64,000 bases of DNA from Pseudomonas parasichuanensis. GTDB taxonomy: Bacteria; Pseudomonadota; Gammaproteobacteria; Pseudomonadales; Pseudomonadaceae. The notes under the pieces are model-generated. The model had not been told where the DNA came from and did not search any database. It saw nothing but the letters and a program-made list of their open reading frames with translations. The translations under genes were made by a program, and so were the position numbers. The stretch is taken from NCBI RefSeq assembly GCF_021601385.1, contig NZ_BQHO01000005.1, positions 1 to 64,000 on the forward strand, given 5' to 3'. Below, piece by piece: positions 36,360 to 45,020 of this stretch. Positions within the stretch are counted from its first letter, which is position 1, and each line of letters begins with the position of its first letter.

Positions 36360-37853
36360 ATGCCCTCGCCTTCCGCCCTGTTCTCGCAACGCTCGCTGAT
36401 CTTCACCCTGCTGCTGTTGCTGGGCTGCGGCTTCCTCGCCACCTCGCTGCTGAGCTACTACGCCTCGCGCGGGGCGATCCGCGACGGCATCGTCAACACC
36501 GAGCTGCCGCTGACCTCCGACACCGTCTATTCGGAAATCCAGAAAGACCTGATCCGCCCGGTGCTGATCTCGTCGATGATGGCCCAGGACACCTTCCTGC
36601 GGGACTGGCTGCTGGGCGGCGAACAGGACCCCACCCGCATCACCCGCTACCTGGGCGAAGTGATGGGCAGCCAGGGCACCTTCACCAGCTTTCTGGTTTC
36701 CGAACGCAGCCGCACCTATTACCAGGCCAAAGGTGTACTCAAACAGGTGAAGGCCGATACCTGGCGCGATGCCTGGTATTTCCGCCTGCGCCAGGCCAGC
36801 GTGCCCTACGAGATCAACGTCGATGTGGACATGGCCAACCAGGACAAGCTCACGGTGTTCATCAACTACCGCGTGCTCGACTACCAGCAACGTTTCATCG
36901 GTGCCGTGGGCGTGGGGTTGAGCGTCGAGTCAGTGGTACGCCTGATCGATGACTACCAGCGCCGCTACCAGCGCTCGGTGATGTTCACCGACGCCCAGGG
37001 CAAGGTACTGCTGACCGGTTCTGATGGCGGCCCCCATGGCCTTCGCGCAGGGCAGCAGCTAAGTGACAGCAGCCAGTGGCAGGACCTGCTGGCGCGCATG
37101 CCGACCCCTGCCGCCGGCAGCCACGAGTATTACGACAACGACGGCCACAGCCACTTCCTGAATGTGCGCCCGCTGCCCGAACTGGACTGGTACCTGCTGG
37201 TGGACAAGCGCGAGACCGGTGCCCTGGACCGTATCCGCCAGTCGCTGTACCTGAACCTGGCGATCTGCACCATGATCACCCTGGTGGTGCTGTCGCTGCT
37301 CAACGCCATGATCAAGCGCCACCAGGACAACGCCGAGGCCCTGGCCACCCTCGACAGCCTCACCGGCCTGCCCAACCGGCGCAGCTTCGACCTGCTGGCC
37401 GGCCAGGCGCTGGCCGAAGCACAGCGCATCAGCGCACCGCTGGTCGCCCTGTTGATCGACCTCGACCATTTCAAGGCACTCAACGACACCCACGGCCACC
37501 TGGCCGGCGACGAAGTGCTGCGCCAGTTCGCCAACGTGCTGCAGGGCAGCCTGCGCCAGTCCGATATACTCTGCCGCTGGGGCGGCGAGGAGTTCATCGT
37601 GCTGCTGCGCGAAACCGAAGGGCGCCAGGCCGTCGAAGTGGCCGAAAAGATCCGCCGGCGCACCGAACAGCTGATCTTCAGTTATGCCGACCAACCGCTG
37701 CGCCTGACCGTCAGCATCGGCCTCGCCGGCCTGCAGCGCGACGACAGCCTGCACAGCCTGTTGAGCCGCGCCGACCACGCGCTTTATCGTGCCAAACAAG
37801 GCGGACGCAACCGCGTCTGCAGCCAGATGCCCGGACCCGACCATGACCAGTGA
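36360..37853 (+). CDS. Membrane-bound diguanylate cyclase (Cache-GGDEF)
   Basis: A 497-residue protein that should make cyclic di-GMP. Layout: membrane helix at about 16-36, periplasmic Cache-type sensor (about 45-285), second helix near 296-314, GGDEF domain near 330-490. The active-site signature appears as WGGEEFIVLL, a functional GGEEF variant. The usual inhibitory RxxD would lie five residues upstream of the signature; SDIL there does not provide it. It overlaps the next gene by 11 bases. The sensed ligand is unknown. Confidence 0.93.
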   Translation: MPSPSALFSQRSLIFTLLLLLGCGFLATSLLSYYASRGAIRDGIVNTELPLTSDTVYSEIQKDLIRPVLISSMMAQDTFLRDWLLGGEQDPTRITRYLGEVMGSQGTFTSFLVSERSRTYYQAKGVLKQVKADTWRDAWYFRLRQASVPYEINVDVDMANQDKLTVFINYRVLDYQQRFIGAVGVGLSVESVVRLIDDYQRRYQRSVMFTDAQGKVLLTGSDGGPHGLRAGQQLSDSSQWQDLLARMPTPAAGSHEYYDNDGHSHFLNVRPLPELDWYLLVDKRETGALDRIRQSLYLNLAICTMITLVVLSLLNAMIKRHQDNAEALATLDSLTGLPNRRSFDLLAGQALAEAQRISAPLVALLIDLDHFKALNDTHGHLAGDEVLRQFANVLQGSLRQSDILCRWGGEEFIVLLRETEGRQAVEVAEKIRRRTEQLIFSYADQPLRLTVSIGLAGLQRDDSLHSLLSRADHALYRAKQGGRNRVCSQMPGPDHDQ

Positions 37854-38064
37854 CCAGCACTGCCCCGCCTGCGGCGCCGCCAACCAGTGCGGCCTGGCCA
37901 ACCCGGCCAGCGCCACCCAAGGTTGCTGGTGCTTCGGTGTGAGCATCGACCCGGCCATTATCGAAGCCCTGCCTGCCGAACTGCGCAACCAGGCCTGCCT
38001 GTGCCCACGTTGCGCGAAGGTGGACGAGCAACTCAAGGCAGCGCAATCACGGGCGATCCGCTAG
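37843..38064 (+). CDS. Cysteine-rich CWC family small protein
   Basis: A 73-residue protein with seven cysteines: CPACGAANQCGLAN near residue 6, GCWCFG near 30 and CLCPRCAK near 55, the pattern of the CWC family. Cys spacing suggests zinc or Fe-S binding. ATG at 37843 lies inside the end of the diguanylate cyclase gene, so the two are translationally linked. Function is not known for the family. Confidence 0.82.
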   Translation: MTSDQHCPACGAANQCGLANPASATQGCWCFGVSIDPAIIEALPAELRNQACLCPRCAKVDEQLKAAQSRAIR

Positions 38065-38095
38065 ACTGCGCGCCGATCTGCCGCGACCTGCCGCC

Positions 38096-38788
38096 ATGCG
38101 CCTCGACCGTTTCCTCGCCAACCAGCCCTGCCTCAACCGCCAGCAAGTGCGCCTGCTGCTGGTGCAGCGGCGTGTGCGCGTGGATGGTGTGACCACCGCC
38201 GACCCCCTGCATGAGGTACGCGAGTTCAGCCGTGTCGAGGTGGACGAGCAACTGCTGCAGGCCGGCCGCCCGGCGCGCTACCTGATGCTGCACAAGCCCA
38301 TGGGTTGCGTGAGCGCCACCAGCGACCCGCAGCACCGCACCGTGCTCGACCTGCTGCCAGCCGCCTGGCGCGACGACCTGCACATTGCCGGGCGCCTGGA
38401 CTACAACACCACCGGCCTGCTGATCCTGACCAACGACGGCCAGTGGTCGCGCCGCCTGACCCAGCCACAGACCAAGCTGGCCAAGGTTTACCACGTACAG
38501 ACCGAGGACGAGATCGGCGCCCACTACGTCGAGAAGTTTCGCCAAGGCTTCTATTTCGCCTTCGAGGACCTCACCACCCAGCCCGCGCAGTTGGACATCC
38601 TCGGCCCCCGCGAAGCGCGGCTGGCGATCGTCGAAGGGCGCTATCACCAGGTCAAACGCATGTTCGGCCACTTTCAGAACAAAGTGGTGGGGCTGCACCG
38701 GGAAAGCATGGGGATGATCGAACTGGACCCGGCCTTGTTGCCGGGTGAATACAGGGACCTTTCTGCCGCGGAAATCGCCTGTTTCTGA
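38096..38788 (+). CDS. rsuA: 16S rRNA pseudouridine(516) synthase
   Basis: Isomerises uridine 516 of 16S rRNA to pseudouridine. 230 residues: N-terminal S4 RNA-binding domain (MRLDRFLANQPCLNRQQVRLLLVQRRVRVDG) and the RsuA catalytic domain with the active Asp in AGRLDYNTTGLLILTNDG near 97-115. The conserved VEGRYHQVKRMF motif is near 180. It follows the CWC gene by 31 bases. Confidence 0.93.
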   Translation: MRLDRFLANQPCLNRQQVRLLLVQRRVRVDGVTTADPLHEVREFSRVEVDEQLLQAGRPARYLMLHKPMGCVSATSDPQHRTVLDLLPAAWRDDLHIAGRLDYNTTGLLILTNDGQWSRRLTQPQTKLAKVYHVQTEDEIGAHYVEKFRQGFYFAFEDLTTQPAQLDILGPREARLAIVEGRYHQVKRMFGHFQNKVVGLHRESMGMIELDPALLPGEYRDLSAAEIACF

Positions 38789-39235
38789 ACAGCTGCGATG
38801 GCTCTGGACAGGCGTTTTTCGCGCAAACGATTGGGTAGCCCCGGCACGTTTCCACTACACCGACCGCCCAGCGGTTTCCTGCAAAAAATCCCCGGAAAGT
38901 CACTTGCGCGATCAGTAGTCCGCTGCTTGACTGCCAACTTGTCGGTCCGCCTGTGACTTACCGGTCACAAGTGCAGTCCAAGACACCTTTTTGCCGGCCA
39001 CCCAGGGTCTCGACACCGTGGGGCACGGCAAATCGCCCGCTACAACAATACCGTCGACACACGCGTCAGGGATCGACACAAGGGCCTACCGGTTTTCTTC
39101 CAGGCAAATGCCTACCTGTCATAAAGCACGTGCACCCTAACGGCCTGCGCGGTTGATTCGAACGCGAGTTCACGAACCAGCCATGCAGACCAAAAGGTGA
39201 CGCGAATACCCTTTTTTGCGCCAGGAGTCGATGAC
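38789..39235 (+). promoter_or_regulatory. Leader region upstream of phaG with a TGTGA palindrome
   Basis: A 447-base gap without a credible gene. It contains the inverted repeat TGTGAC-N6-GTCACA at 38952-38969, a possible regulator site (the spacing is 8, not 6, between TGTGA and TCACA, so it is not a standard CRP box). A TTGACT lies about 20 bases before it. No confident -10 is seen. Confidence 0.4.
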
Positions 39236-40120
39236 ATGAGGCCAGAAATTGCTGTACTTGATATCCAAGGTCAGTACCGGGTTTACACGGAGTTCCATCG
39301 CGCGCAAGGCGCCGAAAAGACCATCATCCTGATCAACGGATCATTGGCCACGACGGCATCCTTTGCACAGACAGTGCGCAACCTGCACCCGCATTTCAAC
39401 GTAGTGCTGTACGACCAGCCCTATGCCGGCAAGTCCAAGCCCCACAACCGCCAGGAACGGCTGATCACCAAGGAGACCGAGGCGCACATCCTCCTCGAGC
39501 TGATCGAGCACTTCCACGCCGACCACGTGATGTCGTTCTCCTGGGGCGGTGCCTGCGCCCTGCTGGCGCTGGCGCACCAGCCACGGTTGGTGAAGAAGGC
39601 CATCGTCAGTTCGTTCTCGCCGGTGATCAACGAACCGATGCGCGACTACCTGGAGCGCGGTTGCCAGTTCCTGGCCGCCTGCGACCGCTACCAGGTGGGC
39701 AACCTGGTCAACGACACCATCGGCAAATACCTGCCATCGCTGTTCAAGCGCTTCAACTACCGGCATGTCAGCAGCCTGGACAGCCACGAGTACGCGCAGA
39801 TGCACTTCCACATCAACCAGGTGCTCGATCACGACCTGGAGCGGGCGCTGAAGGCCGCGCGCAACATCGACATCCCGGTGCTGTTCATCAACGGCGACCG
39901 TGACGAGTACACCACCGTCGAAGATGCGCGGCAGTTCAGCAAACATGTGGGGCAAAGCCACTTCAGCGTGATCCGCGAAGCCGGCCACTTCCTCGACATG
40001 GAGCACAAGAGCGCCTGTGAGGATACCCGCTCGGTCATGCTCGGCTTCCTCAAGCCGACCGTGCGCGAGTCCCGTCAACGCTACACCCACACGCAGGGGC
40101 AGCATGCACTGGCCATCTAA
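39236..40120 (+). CDS. phaG: PhaG: (R)-3-hydroxyacyl-ACP thioesterase/transacylase for mcl-PHA
   Basis: Links fatty-acid synthesis to polyhydroxyalkanoate: releases (R)-3-hydroxyacyl chains from ACP toward the CoA pool used by PHA synthase. 294-residue alpha/beta-hydrolase fold. Visible elements: INGSLATTASFAQTVRNLHPHFNVVLYDQPYAGKSKPHNRQE near 35, nucleophile-elbow region MSFSWGGAC near 100, the H-x4-D motif RHVSSLD described for PhaG, and a late His in REAGHFLDME. ATG at 39236 follows AGGAG; the frame can be extended to 39197 but that lacks a ribosome site. Sequence matches my memory of P. putida PhaG closely; RhlA is the nearest alternative. Confidence 0.93.
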   Translation: MRPEIAVLDIQGQYRVYTEFHRAQGAEKTIILINGSLATTASFAQTVRNLHPHFNVVLYDQPYAGKSKPHNRQERLITKETEAHILLELIEHFHADHVMSFSWGGACALLALAHQPRLVKKAIVSSFSPVINEPMRDYLERGCQFLAACDRYQVGNLVNDTIGKYLPSLFKRFNYRHVSSLDSHEYAQMHFHINQVLDHDLERALKAARNIDIPVLFINGDRDEYTTVEDARQFSKHVGQSHFSVIREAGHFLDMEHKSACEDTRSVMLGFLKPTVRESRQRYTHTQGQHALAI

Positions 40121-40235
40121 ACGCGTACCGGCACCTGCATGCCTGGCTTATCCGCGGGCAGCAGGCTGCCGACAGCCTTTTATGACATTGGGCTATTAAT
40201 TGGCTGGGGGTTATGGTAAAAAGTCGGGCGCAAAC

Positions 40236-40309
40236 GCGGGTATAGTTTAGTGGCAAAACGAAAGCTTCCCAAGCTTTAGTTGAGGGTTCGATTCCCTCTA
40301 CCCGCTCCA
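40236..40309 (+). tRNA. tRNA-Gly (anticodon CCC)
   Basis: A 74-base cloverleaf: acceptor stem GCGGGTA/TACCCGC, anticodon stem AAAGC/GCTTT with loop TTCCCAA (anticodon CCC), T arm GAGGG-TTCGATT-CCCTC and encoded CCA end. A terminator follows at 40354. Confidence 0.95.
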
Positions 40310-40353
40310 ACATCGCATTCCCCGCATGACGTTCCAGCAACGTCATCGCTGTC

Positions 40354-40377
40354 AAAAGGAGCCTTGGCTCCTTTTTT
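40354..40377 (+). terminator. Rho-independent terminator after tRNA-Gly
   Basis: AAAAGGAGCC and GGCTCCTTTT form a 10-bp stem with a two-base gap, followed by TTTTTT. About 45 bases after the tRNA. Confidence 0.88.
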
Positions 40378-40514
40378 CGTTTCTGCAGCCTTCGTTTCTG
40401 TACCATCCATTGATCTGGCCCATGGCCATCCCGTGCCCGATTGGCTTCAATGCCCGGTGCTGCCCAGCACGCAAAAGCACCTACGCTTTCTGAAACATTT
40501 CCAAAGGACTGCAC

Positions 40515-42215
40515 ATGTTTCTCTCCCGCTGGCTACCGGGCCTGGCCAACCTGCTGCACTACCGTCGCGAGTGGTTCCACGACGACCTGCAGGCAGGCCT
40601 GTCGGTGGCCGCGATCCAGATTCCCATCGCCATCGCCTATGCCCAGATCGTCGGCTTACCGCCGCAATACGGTTTGTATGCCTGCGTGCTGCCGATGATG
40701 GTCTATGCCTTGATCGGCAGTTCGCGTCAGTTGATGGTCGGGCCCGATGCCGCTACCTGCGCCATGATCGGCGGCGCCGTGGCCCCATTGGCCATGGGTG
40801 ACCCGCAGCGCATCGCTGAACTGTCGGTGATCGTCACCGTGCTGGTGGGCGTGATGCTGATCGCCGCCGGGGTGGCGCGCGCCGGCTTCATCGCCAGCTT
40901 CTTCTCGCGGCCGATCCTGATCGGCTACCTCAACGGCATCGGCCTCAGCCTACTCGCCGGGCAACTCTCCAAAGTCGTGGGGTTCAAGATCGAGGGCGAC
41001 GGATTCATCCTCAGCTTGATCAACTTCCTGCAGCGGCTGGGCGAGATCCACTGGTTGACGCTGTCGATCGGCTTGGCCGGGCTGGCATTGCTGATCTGGT
41101 TGCCGCGGCAGTTCCCCCGTGTACCGGCGGCGCTGGTGACGGTGGTGGTGTTCACCGCCCTGGCCGGGCTGCTCGGCCTGGACCGTTACGGCGTGGCGGT
41201 CCTTGGCCCGGTACCGGCGGGTATTCCGCAGCTGGCCTGGCCACAAAGCAACCTGGCGGAAACCAAGAGCCTGCTGCGTGACGCCCTGGGTATTGCCACC
41301 ATCAGTTTCTGCAGCGCCATGCTCACCGCCCGCAGCTTCGCCGCCCGGCATGGCTATGCGATCAACGCCAACCATGAATTCGTCGCCCTTGGCGTGAGCA
41401 ACCTGGCCGCCGGTATTTCCCAAGGCTTCGCCATCAGCGGTGCCGACTCGCGCACCGCGGTCAACGACATGGTCGGCGGCAAGAGCCAGCTGGTGGGCAT
41501 CATCGCCGCGCTGGTGATTGCCCTGATCCTGCTGTTCTTCACCGCGCCCATGGCCTGGATCCCGCAAGCGGCGCTGGGCGCGGTGCTGTTGATGGCCGGC
41601 TGGGGGCTGATCGACATCAAGTCGCTCAAGACCATCCGCAAGCTCAGCCGCTTCGAATTCTGGCTGTGCCTGCTGACCACGGCCGGTGTGCTGGGGCTGG
41701 GTGTGCTGCCGGGCATCGTGTTTGCCGTGACCCTGGCCATCCTGCGCCTGCTCTACAGCATCTACCAGCCCACCGACGCCGTGCTCGGCTGGCTACCGGG
41801 CGTCGAGGGGCAGGTGGACGTGCGCCAGCACAAGGACGCCCGCACCGTGCCGGGCCTGGTGGTGTACCGCTTCGACGACGCGATCCTGTTCTTCAACGCC
41901 GACTACTTCAAGATGCGCCTGCTCGACGCCGTGCAAAGCGTGGACAAAGCGCAAGCGGTGCTGTTCGACGCCGAAGCCGTGACCAGTATCGACGTCAGCG
42001 GCATCGCCGCCCTGCGCGAGGTGCGCGACACCCTCTCGGCCCAGGGCATCCATTTCGCCATCGCCCGTGCCCGCGGCACCTTCCTGCGCATGCTGGTGCG
42101 CTCGGGGATGGCACGGGAAATGGAGGACAAGTTGCTGTTTGGTTCGGTGCGGGCAGGGATTCGGGCGTACCGGGTGTGGCGGAACAGGACGAGCAAGGCG
42201 CCCGCTGGCGAATAG
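40515..42215 (+). CDS. SulP-family anion transporter with STAS domain
   Basis: A 566-residue inner-membrane transporter. The SulP signature region is near the N-terminus (DDLQAGLSVAAIQIPIAIAYAQIVGLPPQYGLYACVLPMMVYALIGSSRQLMVGPDAATCAMI), with 10-12 hydrophobic helices up to about 420 and a cytoplasmic STAS domain (about 435-550) containing VLFDAEAVTSIDVSGIAAL. SulP proteins move sulfate, bicarbonate or dicarboxylates; the substrate cannot be read here. It begins about 140 bases after the tRNA terminator and has no sulfur genes nearby. Confidence 0.9.
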   Translation: MFLSRWLPGLANLLHYRREWFHDDLQAGLSVAAIQIPIAIAYAQIVGLPPQYGLYACVLPMMVYALIGSSRQLMVGPDAATCAMIGGAVAPLAMGDPQRIAELSVIVTVLVGVMLIAAGVARAGFIASFFSRPILIGYLNGIGLSLLAGQLSKVVGFKIEGDGFILSLINFLQRLGEIHWLTLSIGLAGLALLIWLPRQFPRVPAALVTVVVFTALAGLLGLDRYGVAVLGPVPAGIPQLAWPQSNLAETKSLLRDALGIATISFCSAMLTARSFAARHGYAINANHEFVALGVSNLAAGISQGFAISGADSRTAVNDMVGGKSQLVGIIAALVIALILLFFTAPMAWIPQAALGAVLLMAGWGLIDIKSLKTIRKLSRFEFWLCLLTTAGVLGLGVLPGIVFAVTLAILRLLYSIYQPTDAVLGWLPGVEGQVDVRQHKDARTVPGLVVYRFDDAILFFNADYFKMRLLDAVQSVDKAQAVLFDAEAVTSIDVSGIAALREVRDTLSAQGIHFAIARARGTFLRMLVRSGMAREMEDKLLFGSVRAGIRAYRVWRNRTSKAPAGE

Positions 42216-42320
42216 AGTATTGATGTTCAGTGGCCCCCACCCCTTGGCTCAGCAAGCCTCGCACAAGCCGCATGACATGCTAAAGTCGCCGCGTTTTGAG
42301 CCACGCCCAACGGACTGCCC

Positions 42321-43340
42321 ATGCCCGCACTCGACGCCCACCTGCCCGCCTGGGCCGACCTCAACCAACGCCACCCGTGCACCGCCCTGCTGCTGGGCAA
42401 CGGTGCCAGCCGGGCGCTGTGGAAGCCGTTCGGCTACTTCTCGCTGTACGAAGAAGCCCAGCGTGCCGGCCGCAAGAAAGGCCTGGGCGTCAGCGACCAG
42501 GCATTGTTCAAGTCACTCGACAGCGAACTGTTCGAGCCGCTGCTGAGCACCCTGAACCACACCGTGCGCGCCAACGCCGCGCTGGCCATCAACTCCACGG
42601 CGCCGCTCAACCGCTACTACTCGATCAAGGAAGCCCTGATCCACGCCGTGCGCAGCGTGCACCTGCCTTGGGCGCTGATGCCCGCAGCCACCCTGACGGC
42701 GATCAACCAGGCGCTACGCGGTTATCGCAGCGTGTACACCAGCAACTATGACCTGATACTGCCGTGGGCCGTGCAACAGGCCCCGCAAGGCTTCGCCGCG
42801 CTGTTCGACGAACAAGGCTTCTTCGACGTGCGCCGCACCCGCAGCGAAGGCACCCGGGTGATGCACCTGCATGGCGGCTTGCACCTGCTCAAGCTGCCGG
42901 ACGGCACTACCCGCCAACGCAGCGCCGAATGCGCAGAATTGCTGGACGGATTCGCCGTCAACATTCCCGGCGAGGTGCCGCTGTTCGTCAACGAGGCCCG
43001 CAGCGACGAGAAACTGCGCGCCATCCGCAACTCGGACTACCTGTCCTGGTGCCTGGGGCAACTGGCCGGCGAGGCCGAGGGGATCTGCCTGTTCGGCCAG
43101 CATCTGGATGCCAGCGACCAACACCTGCTCGACGCTGTCCGCCACGCTCGCCCGAACCATTTGGCGATCGCCGTCAGGCCGCTTAACGAGGCATCCATCA
43201 TCAACCAGAAGCAGCATTTTATTAATCGCTTCGCCGATTTTACTGGTACTTCGCTGCACTTTTTCGACGCATCCAGCCATCCGCTGGGGCTGCTCGAATT
43301 GGCGATCGCGGTGCCTCCGGAGCGAAACAAGCGGCAATGA
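42321..43340 (+). CDS. DUF4917/SIR2-like protein
   Basis: A 339-residue soluble protein. It carries elements resembling the SIR2 NAD-binding core: LLLGNGASRALW near residue 24 (GxGxS), YTSNYDLILPW near 138 (the TxNYD position of the catalytic Asn-Asp) and MHLHGGLHLLKLPDG near 180 (His of the active site), then ICLFGQHLDASDQHLLDAV (a conserved (F/Y)G.S..D-like element). These features fit DUF4917, a SIR2-fold family. Some SIR2-like bacterial proteins degrade NAD during phage defence; this gene has no second domain or obvious partner, so a defence role is only a hypothesis. Confidence 0.7.
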   Translation: MPALDAHLPAWADLNQRHPCTALLLGNGASRALWKPFGYFSLYEEAQRAGRKKGLGVSDQALFKSLDSELFEPLLSTLNHTVRANAALAINSTAPLNRYYSIKEALIHAVRSVHLPWALMPAATLTAINQALRGYRSVYTSNYDLILPWAVQQAPQGFAALFDEQGFFDVRRTRSEGTRVMHLHGGLHLLKLPDGTTRQRSAECAELLDGFAVNIPGEVPLFVNEARSDEKLRAIRNSDYLSWCLGQLAGEAEGICLFGQHLDASDQHLLDAVRHARPNHLAIAVRPLNEASIINQKQHFINRFADFTGTSLHFFDASSHPLGLLELAIAVPPERNKRQ

Positions 43341-43361
43341 GCCAGCGGCGGGCAGCACTTT

Positions 43362-43380
43362 GCAAATGTAAATAATTATC
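43362..43380 (+). promoter_or_regulatory. Fur box upstream of the ECF sigma gene
   Basis: The 19-mer GCAAATGTAAATAATTATC agrees with the classic Fur consensus at 14 of 19 positions by eye and sits 46 bases before the start codon. Confidence 0.7.
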
Positions 43381-43425
43381 GATAAGATCCGCACCCTTTC
43401 CCCTGGCCAGCCCCGGAAAGCGTGC

Positions 43426-43959
43426 ATGCAGCGCCTGAAACCCGACCCTTTCGCCCAGGAAACCTGTCGTGGTTTCTATGCCGAGATCCTGCACTTCCTG
43501 CGCAAGCGCATGGACAATGCCAGCGATGCCGCGGACATGACCCAGGATGTGTTCGCCCAATGGCTGGGTTACCGTGAACGGGCTAAGGTGGAGCAGCCCC
43601 GCGCCTTCCTGTTCCAGGTGGCGCGCAACCTGCTCAGTGATCACTGGCGCCGGCAAAAGGTTCGCCACGCCGTGCTGGAAGACGACGCCTCGATCGACGA
43701 ACAGGCCCAGCCCGGCAACGACCCGCTGGACCACGCGCAACACCAGCAGCGGCTGGCACAATTGCGCCAGGCACTTGGCGAACTCTCGCCGCGGCGCCGG
43801 CAAGCCCTTATGCTGCATCGCTTCGAGGGCCTGACCCAGGCCGAGATTGCCGAACGCATGAACATTTCCGTCAGCATGGTCGAGAAACACATCGCCGCCG
43901 CCCTGCTGCAGTGCAAGCAACATCTGGACAGTAAGACCGGCACGGAGCAGTCCCCATGA
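43426..43959 (+). CDS. FecI-type ECF sigma factor
   Basis: A 177-residue iron-starvation sigma factor. Region 2: FYAEILHFLRKRMDNASDAADMTQDVFAQWLGY near 20-55; region 4: LGELSPRRRQALMLHRFEGLTQAEIAERMNISVSMVEKHIAAALLQC near 118-165. It overlaps the anti-sigma gene by four bases and is preceded by a Fur box, the standard cell-surface signalling arrangement with the TonB receptor downstream. Confidence 0.93.
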   Translation: MQRLKPDPFAQETCRGFYAEILHFLRKRMDNASDAADMTQDVFAQWLGYRERAKVEQPRAFLFQVARNLLSDHWRRQKVRHAVLEDDASIDEQAQPGNDPLDHAQHQQRLAQLRQALGELSPRRRQALMLHRFEGLTQAEIAERMNISVSMVEKHIAAALLQCKQHLDSKTGTEQSP

Positions 43960-44903
43960 CCCCTACTGACGAATTCGACCCAAACCTGGTCGACACGCAG
44001 GCGGCAAGCTGGTTCAGCCGCAACCGCAACACACCGTCCAAGGGTGAGCGCGACGCCTTTGCCCAGTGGATGCAGACTGCCGAGCATGCCCGCGCCTACC
44101 GCCAGTTCGAGCAACTGTGGGATGACCTGGCAACGCTCAAGCAAGCCAGCCGCCCCGTGCCCCTACCGGCGCAACGCGCCACGCCCTTGCGCCCGGCCCT
44201 TGCGGCAGCGGCGGCGTTGGTGTGCATGCTGCTCGTGGGCAACCCCGGTGCGGGCAGCGCCGCCCTCAGCCAGCACATCGCCGCCAGCCAGGGCATGCAG
44301 AACCTGCACTTGCCCGACGGCAGCCAGTTGTACGTCAATGCCCATACCCGGCTGCGCCTGGACTTCAACGCCGAGCGGCGGGTGATCCACCTGGACCACG
44401 GCCAGCTGTACATCGAGGTTGCCGCCGACAAGGAGCGCCCTTTGTTCGTCGATGCCGGCAGCGCCCGCGTGCGGGTAGTCGGGACCGGCTTCGACCTGCG
44501 GCGTGGCGAGCGCGAACTGGAAGTGCGCGTCGCCCACGGCCAGGTTGCATTCGAAGCACTCGGTGAACGCCACGCGCCTTTGCTGCTGAGCGCCCAGCAG
44601 GGTGCCACCTACGACCTGGCCCGCGGCACCCTTGCGCAGCAAGCGCTGAGCGAACAGCCCATTGCCGATTGGCGCAACGGCCAGGTGAGCTTTCGCAACC
44701 GCGAGCTGGCCAGCCTGATCGACGAGCTGAGCCTGTACCGCGAGCAGCCGGTGCTGCTCGCGGATCCAGCCTTGGGCCGCTACAAGGTCTCTGGCAACCT
44801 CGACGTGCATGACCCGGACGCGCTGCTCAATGCGCTGCCGGCCCTGTTGCCAGTGAAAAACACACTGTTGGCCGACGGTCGGCTGCGCATCGAGCGTCGG
44901 TAA
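43956..44903 (+). CDS. FecR-type anti-sigma factor/signal transducer
   Basis: A 315-residue inner-membrane protein: N-terminal cytoplasmic anti-sigma domain with the conserved WFSRNRN...FAQWMQTAEHARAYRQFEQLWDDL, a membrane helix near 70-90 (ALAAAAALVCMLLVGNPGAG), then the FecR periplasmic domain with DGSQLYVNAHTRLRLDF and AGSARVRVVGTGFDLRRGERELEVRVAHGQV. It receives the substrate-bound signal from the receptor's STN domain. Start overlaps the sigma gene (ATGA). Confidence 0.93.
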   Translation: MTPTDEFDPNLVDTQAASWFSRNRNTPSKGERDAFAQWMQTAEHARAYRQFEQLWDDLATLKQASRPVPLPAQRATPLRPALAAAAALVCMLLVGNPGAGSAALSQHIAASQGMQNLHLPDGSQLYVNAHTRLRLDFNAERRVIHLDHGQLYIEVAADKERPLFVDAGSARVRVVGTGFDLRRGERELEVRVAHGQVAFEALGERHAPLLLSAQQGATYDLARGTLAQQALSEQPIADWRNGQVSFRNRELASLIDELSLYREQPVLLADPALGRYKVSGNLDVHDPDALLNALPALLPVKNTLLADGRLRIERR

Positions 44904-44912
44904 AAATAATTT

Positions 44913-44931
44913 GAGAATTTTTATCATTCGC
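44913..44931 (+). promoter_or_regulatory. Fur-like box upstream of the TonB receptor
   Basis: GAGAATTTTTATCATTCGC matches the Fur consensus at 13 of 19 positions by eye, 10 bases after the anti-sigma stop. It suggests a separate iron-regulated promoter for the receptor. Confidence 0.55.
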
Positions 44932-44969
44932 AGGTGAGGTTTTTTCGCAACGCCACGTCTTCCTCCCCG

Positions 44970-44994
44970 CCTGCCCCATGACGGCAGGTTTTTT
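44970..44994 (+). terminator. Terminator-like hairpin in the receptor leader
   Basis: CCTGCC and GGCAGG form a 6-bp stem with a seven-base loop, followed directly by TTTTTT, only 27 bases before the receptor start codon. It either ends the sigma/anti-sigma transcript or attenuates a promoter at about 44905-44945. Confidence 0.65.
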
Positions 44995-45020
44995 CGGCCT
45001 TTTGCCATTTGGGGGAATTC

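Noticed and set aside
38952-38969. Standard CRP/Vfr site upstream of phaG
   Set aside because: The spacing between TGTGA and TCACA is eight bases instead of six.
38652-39156. Short open frames between rsuA and phaG
   Set aside because: Low-complexity or shadow translations without ribosome sites; no conserved protein features.
39236-40120. Reading this gene as rhlA (rhamnolipid precursor synthesis)
   Set aside because: No rhlB or rhlR/rhlI next to it; sequence and the H-x4-D motif fit PhaG of P. putida better.
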